DNA from: Minisyncoccota bacterium
GTDB taxonomy: Bacteria; Patescibacteriota; Microgenomatia; UBA1400; PJMF01
DNA length: 64,000 nt
Direction of reading: 5' to 3'
Assembly: GCA_018657765.1 (NCBI GenBank)
Contig: JABHWM010000018.1
Span: forward strand, 266,873-330,872
Of this stretch, positions 26,097-35,323 are shown piece after piece. Position 1 is the stretch's first letter, and each line of letters begins with the position of its first letter. The notes beneath the pieces are model-generated. The model had not been told where the DNA came from, searched no databases, and saw only the letters and a program-made list of their open reading frames with translations. The position numbers were made by a program, and so were the translations under genes.

Positions 26097-26795
26097 CTAC
26101 TTTCCAAACCGTCTCTGCCTATCATTTAGTTCCAAAATAGCTTTTTCTAGATCTTTTTTACCAAAATCAGGCATCAAAGTATCTGTAAAATATAATTCTG
26201 AGTAATTACATTGCCATAAAAGGAAACCTGATAAACGCTGATCACCTCCTGGTCTAATAATCAGATCTGGTTCTGGCATATCAGCTGTATCCAGATATTT
26301 AGAAAAATCTTCTGCAGACAATTTATCTGTAGAAAGTTCTCCTGTTTTTACTTTTTTACTTATTTTTTCTACAGCTCTCAAGATTTCATCTCTTCCACCA
26401 TAATTAAGAGCAAAATTAACCGTTAATTTATTATTATTCTTTGTTTTTTCTTGCCAAAGAGTCATATTCTCCTGAATATCTTGATCAAAACGAGAAATAT
26501 CCCCTATTGTTTGAATTTTTACCCCAAGTTCATTGAGTTCTTTCACCTGAACATCAAAAAGCTCTCTAAAAAGACTCATTAATGCTTTTACTTCTCTAGG
26601 ATTTCTATTCCAGTTTTCTGTACTAAAAGCCCACAAAGTAAGATAAGAAATATCAAAATCTATAGCTGCTTTGACTACTCTTTCTATCCCCTCTCTAGCC
26701 ATTTTTTGATGACCAATGATAACGTCTAGACCTTTTTTCTTGGCCCAACGTCTATTTCCATCCATAATAATAGCTATGTGTTTTGGTGTTTTCAT
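26097..26795 (-). CDS. uppS: Isoprenyl transferase (undecaprenyl diphosphate synthase)
   Basis: 232 residues of cis-prenyltransferase. The active-site start IAIIMDGNRRWAKKKG (about 7-22) and TLWAFSTENWNR (about 71-82) are diagnostic; DLIIRPGGDQRLSGFLLWQ and YSELYFTDTLMPDF close the site. It builds the C55 carrier lipid for wall and surface glycans from isopentenyl diphosphate, which links it to isopentenyl phosphate kinase at the left of the window. Length is slightly below the usual 240-255 residues. Confidence 0.93.
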   Translation of the reverse strand: MKTPKHIAIIMDGNRRWAKKKGLDVIIGHQKMAREGIERVVKAAIDFDISYLTLWAFSTENWNRNPREVKALMSLFRELFDVQVKELNELGVKIQTIGDISRFDQDIQENMTLWQEKTKNNNKLTVNFALNYGGRDEILRAVEKISKKVKTGELSTDKLSAEDFSKYLDTADMPEPDLIIRPGGDQRLSGFLLWQCNYSELYFTDTLMPDFGKKDLEKAILELNDRQRRFGK

Positions 26796-26924
26796 ATATT
26801 AATTAGTCGCAAAAAATAGTAAAAATCCTGCAAATAAAATACAAACTAGTTTTTTAATTTTATATATCTTGAATTTATTGAAACTTTAAGCCAACTCTAA
26901 ACAACACCCTCCAGAGGAAAATCA

Positions 26925-26933
26925 TGATACAAT
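26925..26933 (+). promoter_or_regulatory. Extended -10 promoter of valS
   Basis: TGATACAAT lies 11 bases before the ATG at 26945, so the leader would be only a few bases. The element overlaps an upstream in-frame ATG at 26924, which argues against that codon as the start. Confidence 0.5.
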
Positions 26934-26944
26934 ACTCTTTATAT

Positions 26945-29209
26945 ATGGATAGCCGTTACGATCACCTTACAACAGAAGAATCTTTATATAAAGCTTGGGA
27001 AAAAGCTAATGCTTTCTCACCAGAAGTTTCTTCTGAAGTTGTAAATAATTCTGATACAGCTAATTCAGAAAAAAACAAAAAAACTTTTACAATCATAATG
27101 CCACCACCTAATGCTAATGATCCTCTTCATATTGGTCATGCTATGTTTTTGACTATAGAAGATATCTTAATTCGTTTTCATAGAATGATGGGAGATAAAA
27201 CTCTTTGGCTTCCAGGAACAGATCATGCTGGAATAGAAACTCAATTTGTTTTCGAGAAAAAACTAAGAAAAAAGAAACAAAGTAGATTTCAATTTGACCG
27301 AGACACTCTCTATAAAATGATCTGGGACTATGTTCAAGAAAACTCTGATATTGCTGTAGAACAAATGAAAAAAATAGGTGCGAGTGCAGATTGGGATAGA
27401 TTTACTTTTATGCTTGATAAAAAAGTAGTAGATCAAGTAATAGAGACCTTTTTCAAACTTAATACTGACAAACTTCTTTATAGAGATGAACAATTAGTCA
27501 ACTACTGTACTCATTGCGGAACTAGTTTTTCAGAACTTGAAGTTGTTTATAAAGACCAAACTTCTCCACTCTATTATGTCAAATATCCTCTAGTAGAAAA
27601 TCCTTCAGAATTTCTAGTGGTAGCTACAGTTAGACCAGAGCCAATCTTTGCAGACACTCACCTCGCTGTAAATCCAACAGATAAAAAAAACAAACACCTG
27701 ATTGGAAAAAAAGCTATTAATCCTTTGACCAAAGAAAAAATGGAAATTATTGGAGATGAGTTTGTAGATCCAGAATTTGGTACAGGAATTGTGAAGCTAA
27801 CTCCAGCTCATGATGCAAATGATTTTAAAGTTGCCAAAGAACATAATTTACCTCTTCATCAGGCTATTAATCTCCAGGGAAAAATTACTGCAAAAGGTGG
27901 TAAATATGCTGGTATGAGAATCAAAGCAGCTAGAGAAGCTGTCGTTAAAGATCTCCAAGAAAATGGTCTTATAGAAAAAATTGATGAAAACTACAATAAC
28001 AGAATAAGTACTTGTTACAGATGTAAAAGACCCATCGAACCACTACTTCTTCCACAGTTTTTTATCAAAGTAAAACCTCTTACAGAACCTGTTCTAGAAT
28101 CACTAAAAAATAAAGAATTTACAGTTCATGGAGCAGGTCATGACAAGATTCTAAAACATTGGCTAGAAAACCTTCGTGACTGGAATATTTCACGCCAAAT
28201 AGTCTGGGGAATAAGAATTCCTGTTTGGTACTCTGCTTCAGAAAATCCAGAGATAATGGTAAGCTTTTTAAATAAAGAAAATGAAAAAGTACATGGAAAA
28301 TTAGGAGAAATTATTAAATCTGGAGTTAAACTGGAAACCATAAAAAAAGGACTCCAAGAACTCAGAGCTCCTATGGAAGCAAAGTTTATTGTCGATACAG
28401 ATTCTCCGGGAGAAGAATATCTGCAAGAAACAGATACTTTTGATACTTGGTTCAGCTCTGCTCAATGGCCTTTCACCACACTAAAAAAAGAGAAAAACAA
28501 TGATTTTGAAGAATTTTATCCTACCCAAGTAATGGAAACAGGATATGACATTCTCCCCTTTTGGGTCATGAGAATGCTCATGATGGGTAAGTATGTCACA
28601 GGCCAACTTCCTTTTACTGACGTTTACCTTCACGGCCTCGTAAGAGATCAAAAAGGACAAAAAATGAGTAAGAGTAAGGGAAATGTGGTCAACCCACTAG
28701 ATATAGCCGAAAAATATGGGTCTGATGCTCTTAGAATGGCTCTTGTGATTAGATCGTCAGCTGGTTTGGATAAATCAATGGGAGATCAAGATTTTAGAGC
28801 AATGAGAAACTTCTCTAATAAAATCTGGAATGCTTCTAGATTTGTTCTAGAACACCTAGATCTTTCTCAAGAAGGTGAAGAAAAAACAAATATTGAGTTC
28901 GATGAGAAATTAGAAAAAGTAGTGGCTATTATTACTAAAAACCTCAATAAATTTCAAATAGGACTTGCCGCAGAAACTATTTACAACGAGTTTTGGCATT
29001 GGTTCTGTGATGAACAAATAGAAACAGCAAAAACCGGAAAATTGGCCGGTGAAAAGCTAGTTTATGGACTCAAGACATTTATAACTCTCCTCCACCCTTT
29101 TGTGCCTTTTGTTACAGAAGCTGTCTGGCAAGAGATGTATCAAAAAAAAGTAGTAGAAACACCACTATTGATTACTACTTCCTGGCCAAACAAAAACTTG
29201 TCACAATAA
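26945..29209 (+). CDS. valS: Valyl-tRNA synthetase, short form
   Basis: 754 residues from the second ATG; the first overlaps the promoter. HIGH motif PLHIGHAM is near 59-66 and KMSKSKGNVV near 573-582. The editing domain lies between. Two CxxC pairs (YCTHCGTSFSELEV and TCYRCKRPIEP) could bind zinc, as in archaeal-type enzymes. The protein ends right after the anticodon-binding domain (LLITTSWPNK), so the C-terminal coiled-coil arm of typical bacterial ValS is absent, which explains the short length. Confidence 0.92.
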   Translation: MDSRYDHLTTEESLYKAWEKANAFSPEVSSEVVNNSDTANSEKNKKTFTIIMPPPNANDPLHIGHAMFLTIEDILIRFHRMMGDKTLWLPGTDHAGIETQFVFEKKLRKKKQSRFQFDRDTLYKMIWDYVQENSDIAVEQMKKIGASADWDRFTFMLDKKVVDQVIETFFKLNTDKLLYRDEQLVNYCTHCGTSFSELEVVYKDQTSPLYYVKYPLVENPSEFLVVATVRPEPIFADTHLAVNPTDKKNKHLIGKKAINPLTKEKMEIIGDEFVDPEFGTGIVKLTPAHDANDFKVAKEHNLPLHQAINLQGKITAKGGKYAGMRIKAAREAVVKDLQENGLIEKIDENYNNRISTCYRCKRPIEPLLLPQFFIKVKPLTEPVLESLKNKEFTVHGAGHDKILKHWLENLRDWNISRQIVWGIRIPVWYSASENPEIMVSFLNKENEKVHGKLGEIIKSGVKLETIKKGLQELRAPMEAKFIVDTDSPGEEYLQETDTFDTWFSSAQWPFTTLKKEKNNDFEEFYPTQVMETGYDILPFWVMRMLMMGKYVTGQLPFTDVYLHGLVRDQKGQKMSKSKGNVVNPLDIAEKYGSDALRMALVIRSSAGLDKSMGDQDFRAMRNFSNKIWNASRFVLEHLDLSQEGEEKTNIEFDEKLEKVVAIITKNLNKFQIGLAAETIYNEFWHWFCDEQIETAKTGKLAGEKLVYGLKTFITLLHPFVPFVTEAVWQEMYQKKVVETPLLITTSWPNKNLSQ

Positions 29210-29213
29210 GCTC

Positions 29214-29654
29214 ATGAGTTATTTTATCTTGATTACTAGACTTTTAATATCACTTTTTTTTAATTTTAGTATTTTCTTTCTAGAAAAATTCTTTATTAAT
29301 AAAAAGTTCTTATGGCTCAATGGTTCGCTCAGTGTTTTTGCTGCTTTGTTTTTTTTGGTTACTTTATTCTCAAAAACTTTTTCTCCACCAGAACACCCAG
29401 CTTCTTTACCTATTTCTTTTGAAAAAGCTACTTTTTTAGAAAATCAAGAAATCAAGAGATTATTTATAACTACAGAAGAAGCAACCAAAATTCTAGAAAC
29501 AAATGAATCAATATTAGAGAAACAAGAGTTTTTGCCTCAAAGCTATGTCATAAATATGGCTGTTTTATCTCAAGTAACAAAACAATACAAAAAAGCGGAC
29601 TATTATTTTAAAACAGCCCGCTATATTGATCCAAATATGGATATTTTTCAGTAA
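29214..29654 (+). CDS. Membrane protein with a short helical repeat-like tail
   Basis: 146 residues, starting four bases after valS. Two hydrophobic helices (about 3-25 and 35-56) are followed by a soluble part. Its end, VINMAVLSQVTKQYKKADYYFKTARYIDPN, resembles one TPR repeat (A-x-x-Y-x-x-A-x-x-x-F-x-x-A-x-x-x-DP). Function unknown. It is convergent with ribosomal L25. Confidence 0.55.
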   Translation: MSYFILITRLLISLFFNFSIFFLEKFFINKKFLWLNGSLSVFAALFFLVTLFSKTFSPPEHPASLPISFEKATFLENQEIKRLFITTEEATKILETNESILEKQEFLPQSYVINMAVLSQVTKQYKKADYYFKTARYIDPNMDIFQ

Positions 29655-29677
29655 TATAAAATCACTAAAAAGAAAAT

Positions 29678-30349
29678 TTATTCTTTTTTAGGTTCTTCTT
29701 CAGAAGATTCTGGTTTATCTTCTTTGGTTTCTTCATCTGTTTTTTCAGCACCTTCTTCACCTTCAACTATTTCTTCTGGTTCTTCGATAACTTCTTCTTT
29801 TTGTCCTTGAACAATAACTAGTGGTTCATCTTCTCCACTATCTCCAAGAATTAAAGTTACTTTGGTAGGATCAAAGTCCAAATCTTTATAAGTAATTGTT
29901 TGACCGATTTCTGTTAAGCTCTCTGCAGAAAATACAAATTTTTCTGGAAGATCTGTTGGTAAAGCTTCAACCTCTACTGAGTCTTTAACAATAACAAGAG
30001 TTGCCTCTGCCACATCGAACTCACCTTCTATCTCAACTGGAATTTCTGTAGTAACTTTTTCTTTCAAACTTACTTGATGAAAAGAAGCGTGAATATATTT
30101 TCCAGAAATAGGATCTATCTGAACTTCTTCAATAAGAACAGGACGTTTCTTTGTTTCACCATCAACAGCCATATAAATAAGTCCACTCTCCCCGACTTCA
30201 TTATATAGGTTTAGAAAAGCTTGAGCTTCCATCTGAATAGCCAAAGATTTTCCTTCACCAAAGATATTAGCTGGAACAACTCCAGATTTACGAAGTGCTT
30301 TGAGCTTCATATCTCCTCTAGTTTGAACTGTAAAATTAGTTTGAGTCAT
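29678..30349 (-). CDS. rplY: Large ribosomal subunit protein bL25 (CTC type)
   Basis: 223 residues. The N-terminal L25 domain binds 5S rRNA (about 1-90, with LRKSGVVPANIFGEGKSLAI and IDPISGKYIHASFHQV). A CTC-type beta domain follows (about 95-185), then an acidic Glu-rich tail. General stress protein CTC of Gram-positive bacteria has the same layout. The single-gene transcript starts from an extended -10 at 30425-30433. Confidence 0.9.
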   Translation of the reverse strand: MTQTNFTVQTRGDMKLKALRKSGVVPANIFGEGKSLAIQMEAQAFLNLYNEVGESGLIYMAVDGETKKRPVLIEEVQIDPISGKYIHASFHQVSLKEKVTTEIPVEIEGEFDVAEATLVIVKDSVEVEALPTDLPEKFVFSAESLTEIGQTITYKDLDFDPTKVTLILGDSGEDEPLVIVQGQKEEVIEEPEEIVEGEEGAEKTDEETKEDKPESSEEEPKKE

Positions 30350-30424
30350 TTTATTTCTTTCTTTTATTAAAAATCAATTATTATTCTTTATATCGCTTTT
30401 TTATTTCAAAAAAACCAGGCGTAC

Positions 30425-30433
30425 ATTGTATCA
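30425..30433 (-). promoter_or_regulatory. Extended -10 promoter of rplY
   Basis: TGATACAAT on the minus strand. The predicted leader is about 70 bases, so this gene is not leaderless. The leader has no strong Shine-Dalgarno site, only purine-rich AAAGAAAG. Confidence 0.5.
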
Positions 30434-30934
30434 TACCTTTACTGGAGTTATAACCAAAAATAATCTTTAAGAAAATATAAATGCTAACTATGTATAAATA
30501 TATCAATCTATAAAACAAAACATTTGGCGAAAATATTTATTGTTTTAATTGATACATCGCTCTAAATACTATAGAGAAATTAAACTCACGTGAAATTAAA
30601 TTTAGCAAATAGAGACAAAAAGAAAGATTTTTTACTCAAGTAAAGACTATTTTTAATACTGATTTTAATAGTCCGCGTCAGGTTAATGTCAGATTAGTAT
30701 GATATAAGCAAATGGATTTAGAATTCAAATTCTAAAAACCTGAAATAAAACTGAAATATATTTAACAAAATTAGTTTTAGTTAGTAGAGATATCTCCATG
30801 AATAGACTAGATAAAACTCCACTAAAAAAACTTTAAAAACACCTAGAACTAGGTTTAATTATGTGATTAGATCTATAAAATATTTAAAATAAAAATAACT
30901 TAAATTCAGAAGATTAAAAAAAGGAATATAAAGA
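30434..30934. other. Noncoding AT-rich stretch with a palindrome and a possible promoter
   Basis: No credible gene lies here. A plus-strand TGATATAAG (30700-30708) resembles an extended -10 and is followed by a perfect 20-base palindrome at 30717-30736 (arms TTTAGAATT / AATTCTAAA, two-base centre). A second short palindrome, ACCTAG-AA-CTAGGT, lies near 30841-30854. They could mark a small RNA or an operator. I cannot identify either. Confidence 0.35.
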
Positions 30935-33889
30935 TTATCTATTCTGCAAACTTACTCCAACAAAATAATGATCATCTTCAGAAGAAATAAACTCCAAAGT
31001 ATCCCCTACCAACTCCCCTTGTGGAGCAATTAAAGTAGGTTTTTTGCCAGGAAAATATAAAGTTGTTTGTAGTTGGTCTCTTTCAATACCTGGTTGTTTT
31101 TGGTCAAATAAAAGGAATGAAAATGGTTCATCAGAGACCTTTTCTGTTTCATAAGTATATTGAACAGTGATGATTGAATCTTTAGGCACTTCAACAGGAA
31201 TACCCACAACCTTTCTTTCTTTATCCACATAGACACTTGCTAGTCCCCCATCAATCTTTTTACCATCAACCAGAACCTCTTTAGGCTGAGTGTTTTTACC
31301 AGATATAAACCTGAGATACATTTTATAACTTCCTAGAGGCCATCCATCAGATTTTGCTGTATTTTTATAAACAATAGTTCTCACGTGGCTAATATTCTTT
31401 CCTGTAAAATCAATTCTTTCTTGAATATCTCTGTGTATATACTCATTTACTCTGTTCAAACCAATGTTAGTTTCTATCTGGTACATTTGATTTACGATAC
31501 AATTAGTTTGAGGAAATCGTTGTGGACAAACTGGGGAAATCACTTCTCCATTCCAGCCGAGTTCTTTTAATATTTTTGAGTTATTTTCATCAAAAATACT
31601 CAATAAAATGTTCTTTTTCTCTAAACCATCTATTAATGACACTACTAACTCCCCTGCTTGATCTGGTTCTAGATTTTTTAAAGCCTGAAAAAATTGGGTA
31701 TAAACTACAAAAGAATAATCTTTTTGGGATGGATCATCCTGAACAAACTCATCATCTGAATGGAACTCTACCCTTTCCAAGAGATTTTCTTTAGTCAAAA
31801 TCTCTTGATATTCTGGAATCTCTAAGCTATCTATAGACTTGATTAAATCTTGTAAAACAAGGTAATTGATAGCAAACACACCATCTACTTGTTTTTTGAG
31901 AGATTCTTTTATAAACCAGGCTACCCTTTTGGCAGTTGTTGGAAAATCAGGATCCCAATTACTATCTCTCATAAACCAATTCTTCTCTCCTAGATACTTC
32001 TGAAGTTCAACTGGAGACTCAACTACTCCAGGTAGTCTTGAATCCACCTCATTAGTATTAAAAACTTGAGAATCAATCAATAAACCTTTATCAAAAGTAA
32101 GTAAAACAAAACCTTGTATAAAACCACCTGTTGGTCTTATTTCTAGATTATTTTGTAATAAAACAGCATAGGTTTTTTTACCATTTCCTCCAAAAACATC
32201 AGTGAAAAAAGATGGTAGCTTCTGAGTAAGAGCTATTTTCTTTCTATATGTTTCTAAAAAAGAACTCCATTTTTTCTGTTCTTCTGTCTCTTCTGGATAA
32301 AGATAAAAAAGAGCTTCTTCTACTCCAGATATTTGAGTCTCAATACTCTCAGAAATTTCTATTATCTCTTGAGGAAAAACAGCTACAGTATCACCATTAC
32401 CTAAAACTCCCAAAGAATACTGTTTTATTTTGTTTTCAAGTTCTACTTGAGACAATTGAAGCTGTTCAAAATCTTGAAATAAATTGGCAATTATTGACTT
32501 TTCTAATAAAACTTCCCCAAGTAAATTCTCATAACTAGAAATTTGTTTATCTAGAGAATCAGGCCAAAAACCTGTTTTATATTGAGTATAGTTTTGAGGT
32601 GTATTTTTGGAAAAATACTGTAAAAAATCTTTTTTAGCAAAGAAAAGAGTTGTTTCCAACATAATCCAAAGAGCAAGTATTATCCCACCCAATATCATCA
32701 CCCCTACCCCACCAAAGAAAAGGATTTTATTTTTCTTTGATTTTTCTGAGATCTTTTTTACTATTTTAACCTTCTCATCCATTCTTTTTACTTTTTTACT
32801 ACTTCTTTTTTCTTTAAAAAGACGTGAGAGCTCTCCTTCTACTTGGTTTTGCTTTTGTTTTTTTATGTTTTTAGACTGATATATAGGTTTTTCTTCCTCT
32901 TTTAGACCAGGTGAGTTTTTATCACCAACCATGAATTTATCATTAGTTCTATTCAAAGACTGTTTTTCCATCTCTAACAAGCTTTTAGAGGTATTTTGAG
33001 AGGCACTATCTTCTTGTTTTTTTATTTCATTTTTATCTGTTTCAATATTTTGGGCTTTTATAGAAACTTCTTGGAGAACCTTTTCAGAAATAGAGTGGGG
33101 GAGTTCCCTTATTTTATTAATCCATTGATCTTTATTTTGAATAAATAAATCTATGTTTTCTTTAATATTACTCGATATTTTAACCGTTAAAAAAGAGGAT
33201 AAGTCCAAAGACTTTCTTTCCGCTTCTATAGGAATTATTTCTAAATATTCTTTGTAATATGTTGAAAAAATCTTTGTAAAATAATCAAGACTCTTGGTAC
33301 TTAAAGCTGTTTTACCTTGAATAATAACTTTTTGATTAGTGTGAGGTTTAAAAAGAGCTGTTTTTATAGTTTCAACAACCCCTTTTAGATCTGTATAAAA
33401 AGCTTCTTTCTCTGGGTCAAAAAGAACACTTTTATCAAGACCCTGTAGGGAAGTTTTTAGGATAACTGGAATAAATTCTGGAGCAAAAAAATCTCTGATA
33501 AGAAAAAATTGAGCTTGAGGAAAATCTTCTAGAATAGAAGTTAAATGTTTCTCAGAATCTAGTTGAGAATTTTCTTCAAATGGAAAAGTAAATTTTTCAG
33601 GTAAAACTCCAACAATAACGACTGGAACATTAGAAATTTTCTTCAATAAGTTTTGAATATTTTTAAGACTTTTTTTGCTATTAAAATCAACCCACCAGAC
33701 TATTTTATAAATATTTTTATTATTAAAAGAATCAATATCCAAATGATTCAGCTCTTGTTTTGATAAAAGCCAAGTTTCTATTTGATACTCTTGAAAAGAT
33801 TCTTTAATTTCCTCTAAAAACGGCAAATATTCACCCAAAAGTAGAACACTAGGATTTTCCGAGACAACTTGTGTGCGAAATGAAGACAT
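30935..33889 (-). CDS. DUF4012 membrane protein
   Basis: 984 residues. The N-terminal part (about 1-240) looks like a degraded Rossmann-type domain (VLLLGEYLPFLEEI, VPVVIVGVLP). A charged low-complexity linker follows (about 265-385), then one membrane helix (about 393-417). The outer part carries the DUF4012 domain: TYAVLLQNNLEIRPTGGFIQG, LPGVVESPVELQKYLG, WFMRDSNWDPDFPTTA. DUF4012 proteins are surface-associated, common in CPR and Gram-positive genomes, and of unknown function. Its TACAAT box lies 15 bases before the ATG. Confidence 0.8.
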   Translation of the reverse strand: MSSFRTQVVSENPSVLLLGEYLPFLEEIKESFQEYQIETWLLSKQELNHLDIDSFNNKNIYKIVWWVDFNSKKSLKNIQNLLKKISNVPVVIVGVLPEKFTFPFEENSQLDSEKHLTSILEDFPQAQFFLIRDFFAPEFIPVILKTSLQGLDKSVLFDPEKEAFYTDLKGVVETIKTALFKPHTNQKVIIQGKTALSTKSLDYFTKIFSTYYKEYLEIIPIEAERKSLDLSSFLTVKISSNIKENIDLFIQNKDQWINKIRELPHSISEKVLQEVSIKAQNIETDKNEIKKQEDSASQNTSKSLLEMEKQSLNRTNDKFMVGDKNSPGLKEEEKPIYQSKNIKKQKQNQVEGELSRLFKEKRSSKKVKRMDEKVKIVKKISEKSKKNKILFFGGVGVMILGGIILALWIMLETTLFFAKKDFLQYFSKNTPQNYTQYKTGFWPDSLDKQISSYENLLGEVLLEKSIIANLFQDFEQLQLSQVELENKIKQYSLGVLGNGDTVAVFPQEIIEISESIETQISGVEEALFYLYPEETEEQKKWSSFLETYRKKIALTQKLPSFFTDVFGGNGKKTYAVLLQNNLEIRPTGGFIQGFVLLTFDKGLLIDSQVFNTNEVDSRLPGVVESPVELQKYLGEKNWFMRDSNWDPDFPTTAKRVAWFIKESLKKQVDGVFAINYLVLQDLIKSIDSLEIPEYQEILTKENLLERVEFHSDDEFVQDDPSQKDYSFVVYTQFFQALKNLEPDQAGELVVSLIDGLEKKNILLSIFDENNSKILKELGWNGEVISPVCPQRFPQTNCIVNQMYQIETNIGLNRVNEYIHRDIQERIDFTGKNISHVRTIVYKNTAKSDGWPLGSYKMYLRFISGKNTQPKEVLVDGKKIDGGLASVYVDKERKVVGIPVEVPKDSIITVQYTYETEKVSDEPFSFLLFDQKQPGIERDQLQTTLYFPGKKPTLIAPQGELVGDTLEFISSEDDHYFVGVSLQNR

Positions 33890-33990
33890 AGACAGATATA
33901 TTCCATTGTATGGATTTAAAGAGAGATTGGAAAGGAGAGATTAAATGATTGTTAGCGCTTTTTAAAAACATCATTTTAATAGACCTATAA

Positions 33991-34019
33991 TTGACTATTA
34001 TTACAAATCATATTATAAT
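33991..34019 (+). promoter_or_regulatory. Near-consensus promoter of the 51-residue protein
   Basis: TTGACT (33991-33996), a 17-base spacer and TATAAT (34014-34019). This is one of the best sigma-70 matches in the window. The predicted leader is about 100 bases and has no obvious structure apart from the Shine-Dalgarno site at its end. Confidence 0.75.
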
Positions 34020-34125
34020 AAATGAGTGTTTTTAAATAAAATAACTTTAAATGCAAGATTATTTTTATTTTTTAATACAAGATTGTTCTTTTTAAGAAAG
34101 TCATACACCGAGGAGGTGATAACTA

Positions 34126-34281
34126 ATGGAAGATCAGAGTCCACTTAAAAACTCTTTTAGACTTTTACTAGAAGGTGGAGTGATTGTGGCTGTATTTGGC
34201 CTTTCAGCAGCACTATCTGCTGAATTAATAGGATTGCCTTTATATACAGCCCTTAGGCTTCTTTATGGTTTTAAAAAATAA
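34126..34281 (+). CDS. 51-residue single-span membrane protein, strongly expressed
   Basis: ATG at 34126 is preceded by GAGGAGGTGAT, a near-perfect Shine-Dalgarno site. The peptide starts MEDQSPLKNSFRLLLEGG, continues into one hydrophobic helix (about 18-40) and ends in basic GFKK. Promoter, ribosome site and terminator are all strong, so the product is likely abundant. It matches no family that I know. It is monocistronic and convergent with rnhA. Confidence 0.7.
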   Translation: MEDQSPLKNSFRLLLEGGVIVAVFGLSAALSAELIGLPLYTALRLLYGFKK

Positions 34282-34292
34282 AGAAAGAACAA

Positions 34293-34322
34293 AAAAGGCA
34301 CTTCTTAACAGGAGTGCCTTTT
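34293..34322. terminator. Bidirectional terminator between the small gene and rnhA
   Basis: AAAAGGCACT (34293-34302) pairs with AGTGCCTTTT (34313-34322) around a ten-base loop. T-runs occur on both strands, so it can end both converging transcripts. Confidence 0.85.
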
Positions 34323-34335
34323 TACATTTTTTTTT

Positions 34336-34755
34336 CTACTCTGAATAAGCATCCATAGCTTGATTTGCCAATAAGTCTGCTTCTTTATTTTTATCACGAA
34401 GTACATGTTTTATTTTTATAGGGTAGGGGAGAGACTCTATAATTCTCCAGGATTTTATAACAAATGTCTGTAAACGAGCTTCTTTTACTCTCCAGTTTTT
34501 ATTTACTTGTTCAACAACTAGTTTTGAATCTAGAAACAAAGTAACTGACTCTATCTTTTCTTTTTTTGAAAACTCAGCTAACCACTCTAAAGCTTCAACA
34601 AAAGCCATATATTCTGATTCATTATTTGTTTTTTTACCAAAAAAAGAACTTTTTTCAAAAACAACAGATCCTTCTGTAGTCTTAACAAAAACACCACCAC
34701 CAGCTATTCCTGGATTTCCTCTAGCACCGCCATCTGTATAAATCTCTAAATTCAT
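34336..34755 (-). CDS. Ribonuclease HI family protein
   Basis: 139 residues from the ATG at 34755, four bases after jag; a start ten codons upstream would overlap jag. The acidic catalytic set is visible: Asp in IYTDGGARGNPG, Glu in NNESEYMAF, Asp in LFLDSKLVVEQV and Asp in RDKNKEADLLAN. It cleaves RNA in RNA-DNA hybrids. The sequence is closer to the RnhA-like proteins of Gram-positives and archaea than to E. coli RnhA, as it lacks the basic handle. It is last in the dnaA-side cluster. Confidence 0.88.
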   Translation of the reverse strand: MNLEIYTDGGARGNPGIAGGGVFVKTTEGSVVFEKSSFFGKKTNNESEYMAFVEALEWLAEFSKKEKIESVTLFLDSKLVVEQVNKNWRVKEARLQTFVIKSWRIIESLPYPIKIKHVLRDKNKEADLLANQAMDAYSE

Positions 34756-34759
34756 GTTT

Positions 34760-35275
34760 TTAGTTTTCTTCAGAACTTTCGTCAATATTTTCTTCTATTT
34801 CTTCTGAAATAGCTTCTTTAATACGAATAACTAAAATTCTGCCATAAGCATCATCTTCTGAAAAGGTTTCAATATCACTAAAATCTTCATTCTCTCCAAT
34901 AGTGGAGTGAATCAAAAATCTCTCATAAGAATTCAAGTTATTAAAAACATATTCTCTACCTGTTTCTCTTACTTTTTCTGCAATAGAAAGAGCTTTTTCT
35001 TGAAGACGAACTTCTTTTTCTTTTTTATAACCATTAATATCAATAGTGAGACGCTCTTTTTCATCTATTTCATCTTGATGAGCCAAACGAACCAAAATCT
35101 CTAGAGCATCTAGAGTTTCACCTTTAGCACCGATAAAATGTTTCGCGTTCTCTTCAGGTAAAATAACATTCAAATAAATCTTATCTCCCTCTTTTGTTTC
35201 TTCAAAAGAAATATCTGATTCTTCTAGTTCATAGAAGTCAAAAATACGAATGATTCTGTCTTTAATTTTTTGCAT
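34760..35275 (-). CDS. jag: Jag/KhpB RNA-binding protein (KH and R3H domains)
   Basis: 171 residues. A central KH domain has the GxxG loop in HFIGAKGETLDALEIL (about 42-57). The C-terminal R3H domain (about 110-155) has SYERFLIHSTIGENEDFSD. A full N-terminal Jag domain is missing or reduced, so it is shorter than B. subtilis Jag (208). It binds RNA and in Gram-positives affects cell division and wall synthesis. Its place after yidC is the classic one. Confidence 0.88.
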   Translation of the reverse strand: MQKIKDRIIRIFDFYELEESDISFEETKEGDKIYLNVILPEENAKHFIGAKGETLDALEILVRLAHQDEIDEKERLTIDINGYKKEKEVRLQEKALSIAEKVRETGREYVFNNLNSYERFLIHSTIGENEDFSDIETFSEDDAYGRILVIRIKEAISEEIEENIDESSEEN

Positions 35276-35323
35276 TATTTATTTATACCCTTTTGAATTT
35301 TATATATTAAAGGGTTTTACCTT

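Noticed and set aside
30712-30735. Seven-codon open frame after the TGATATAAG box
   Set aside because: Too short and only three bases from the box; the palindrome explains the sequence as well.
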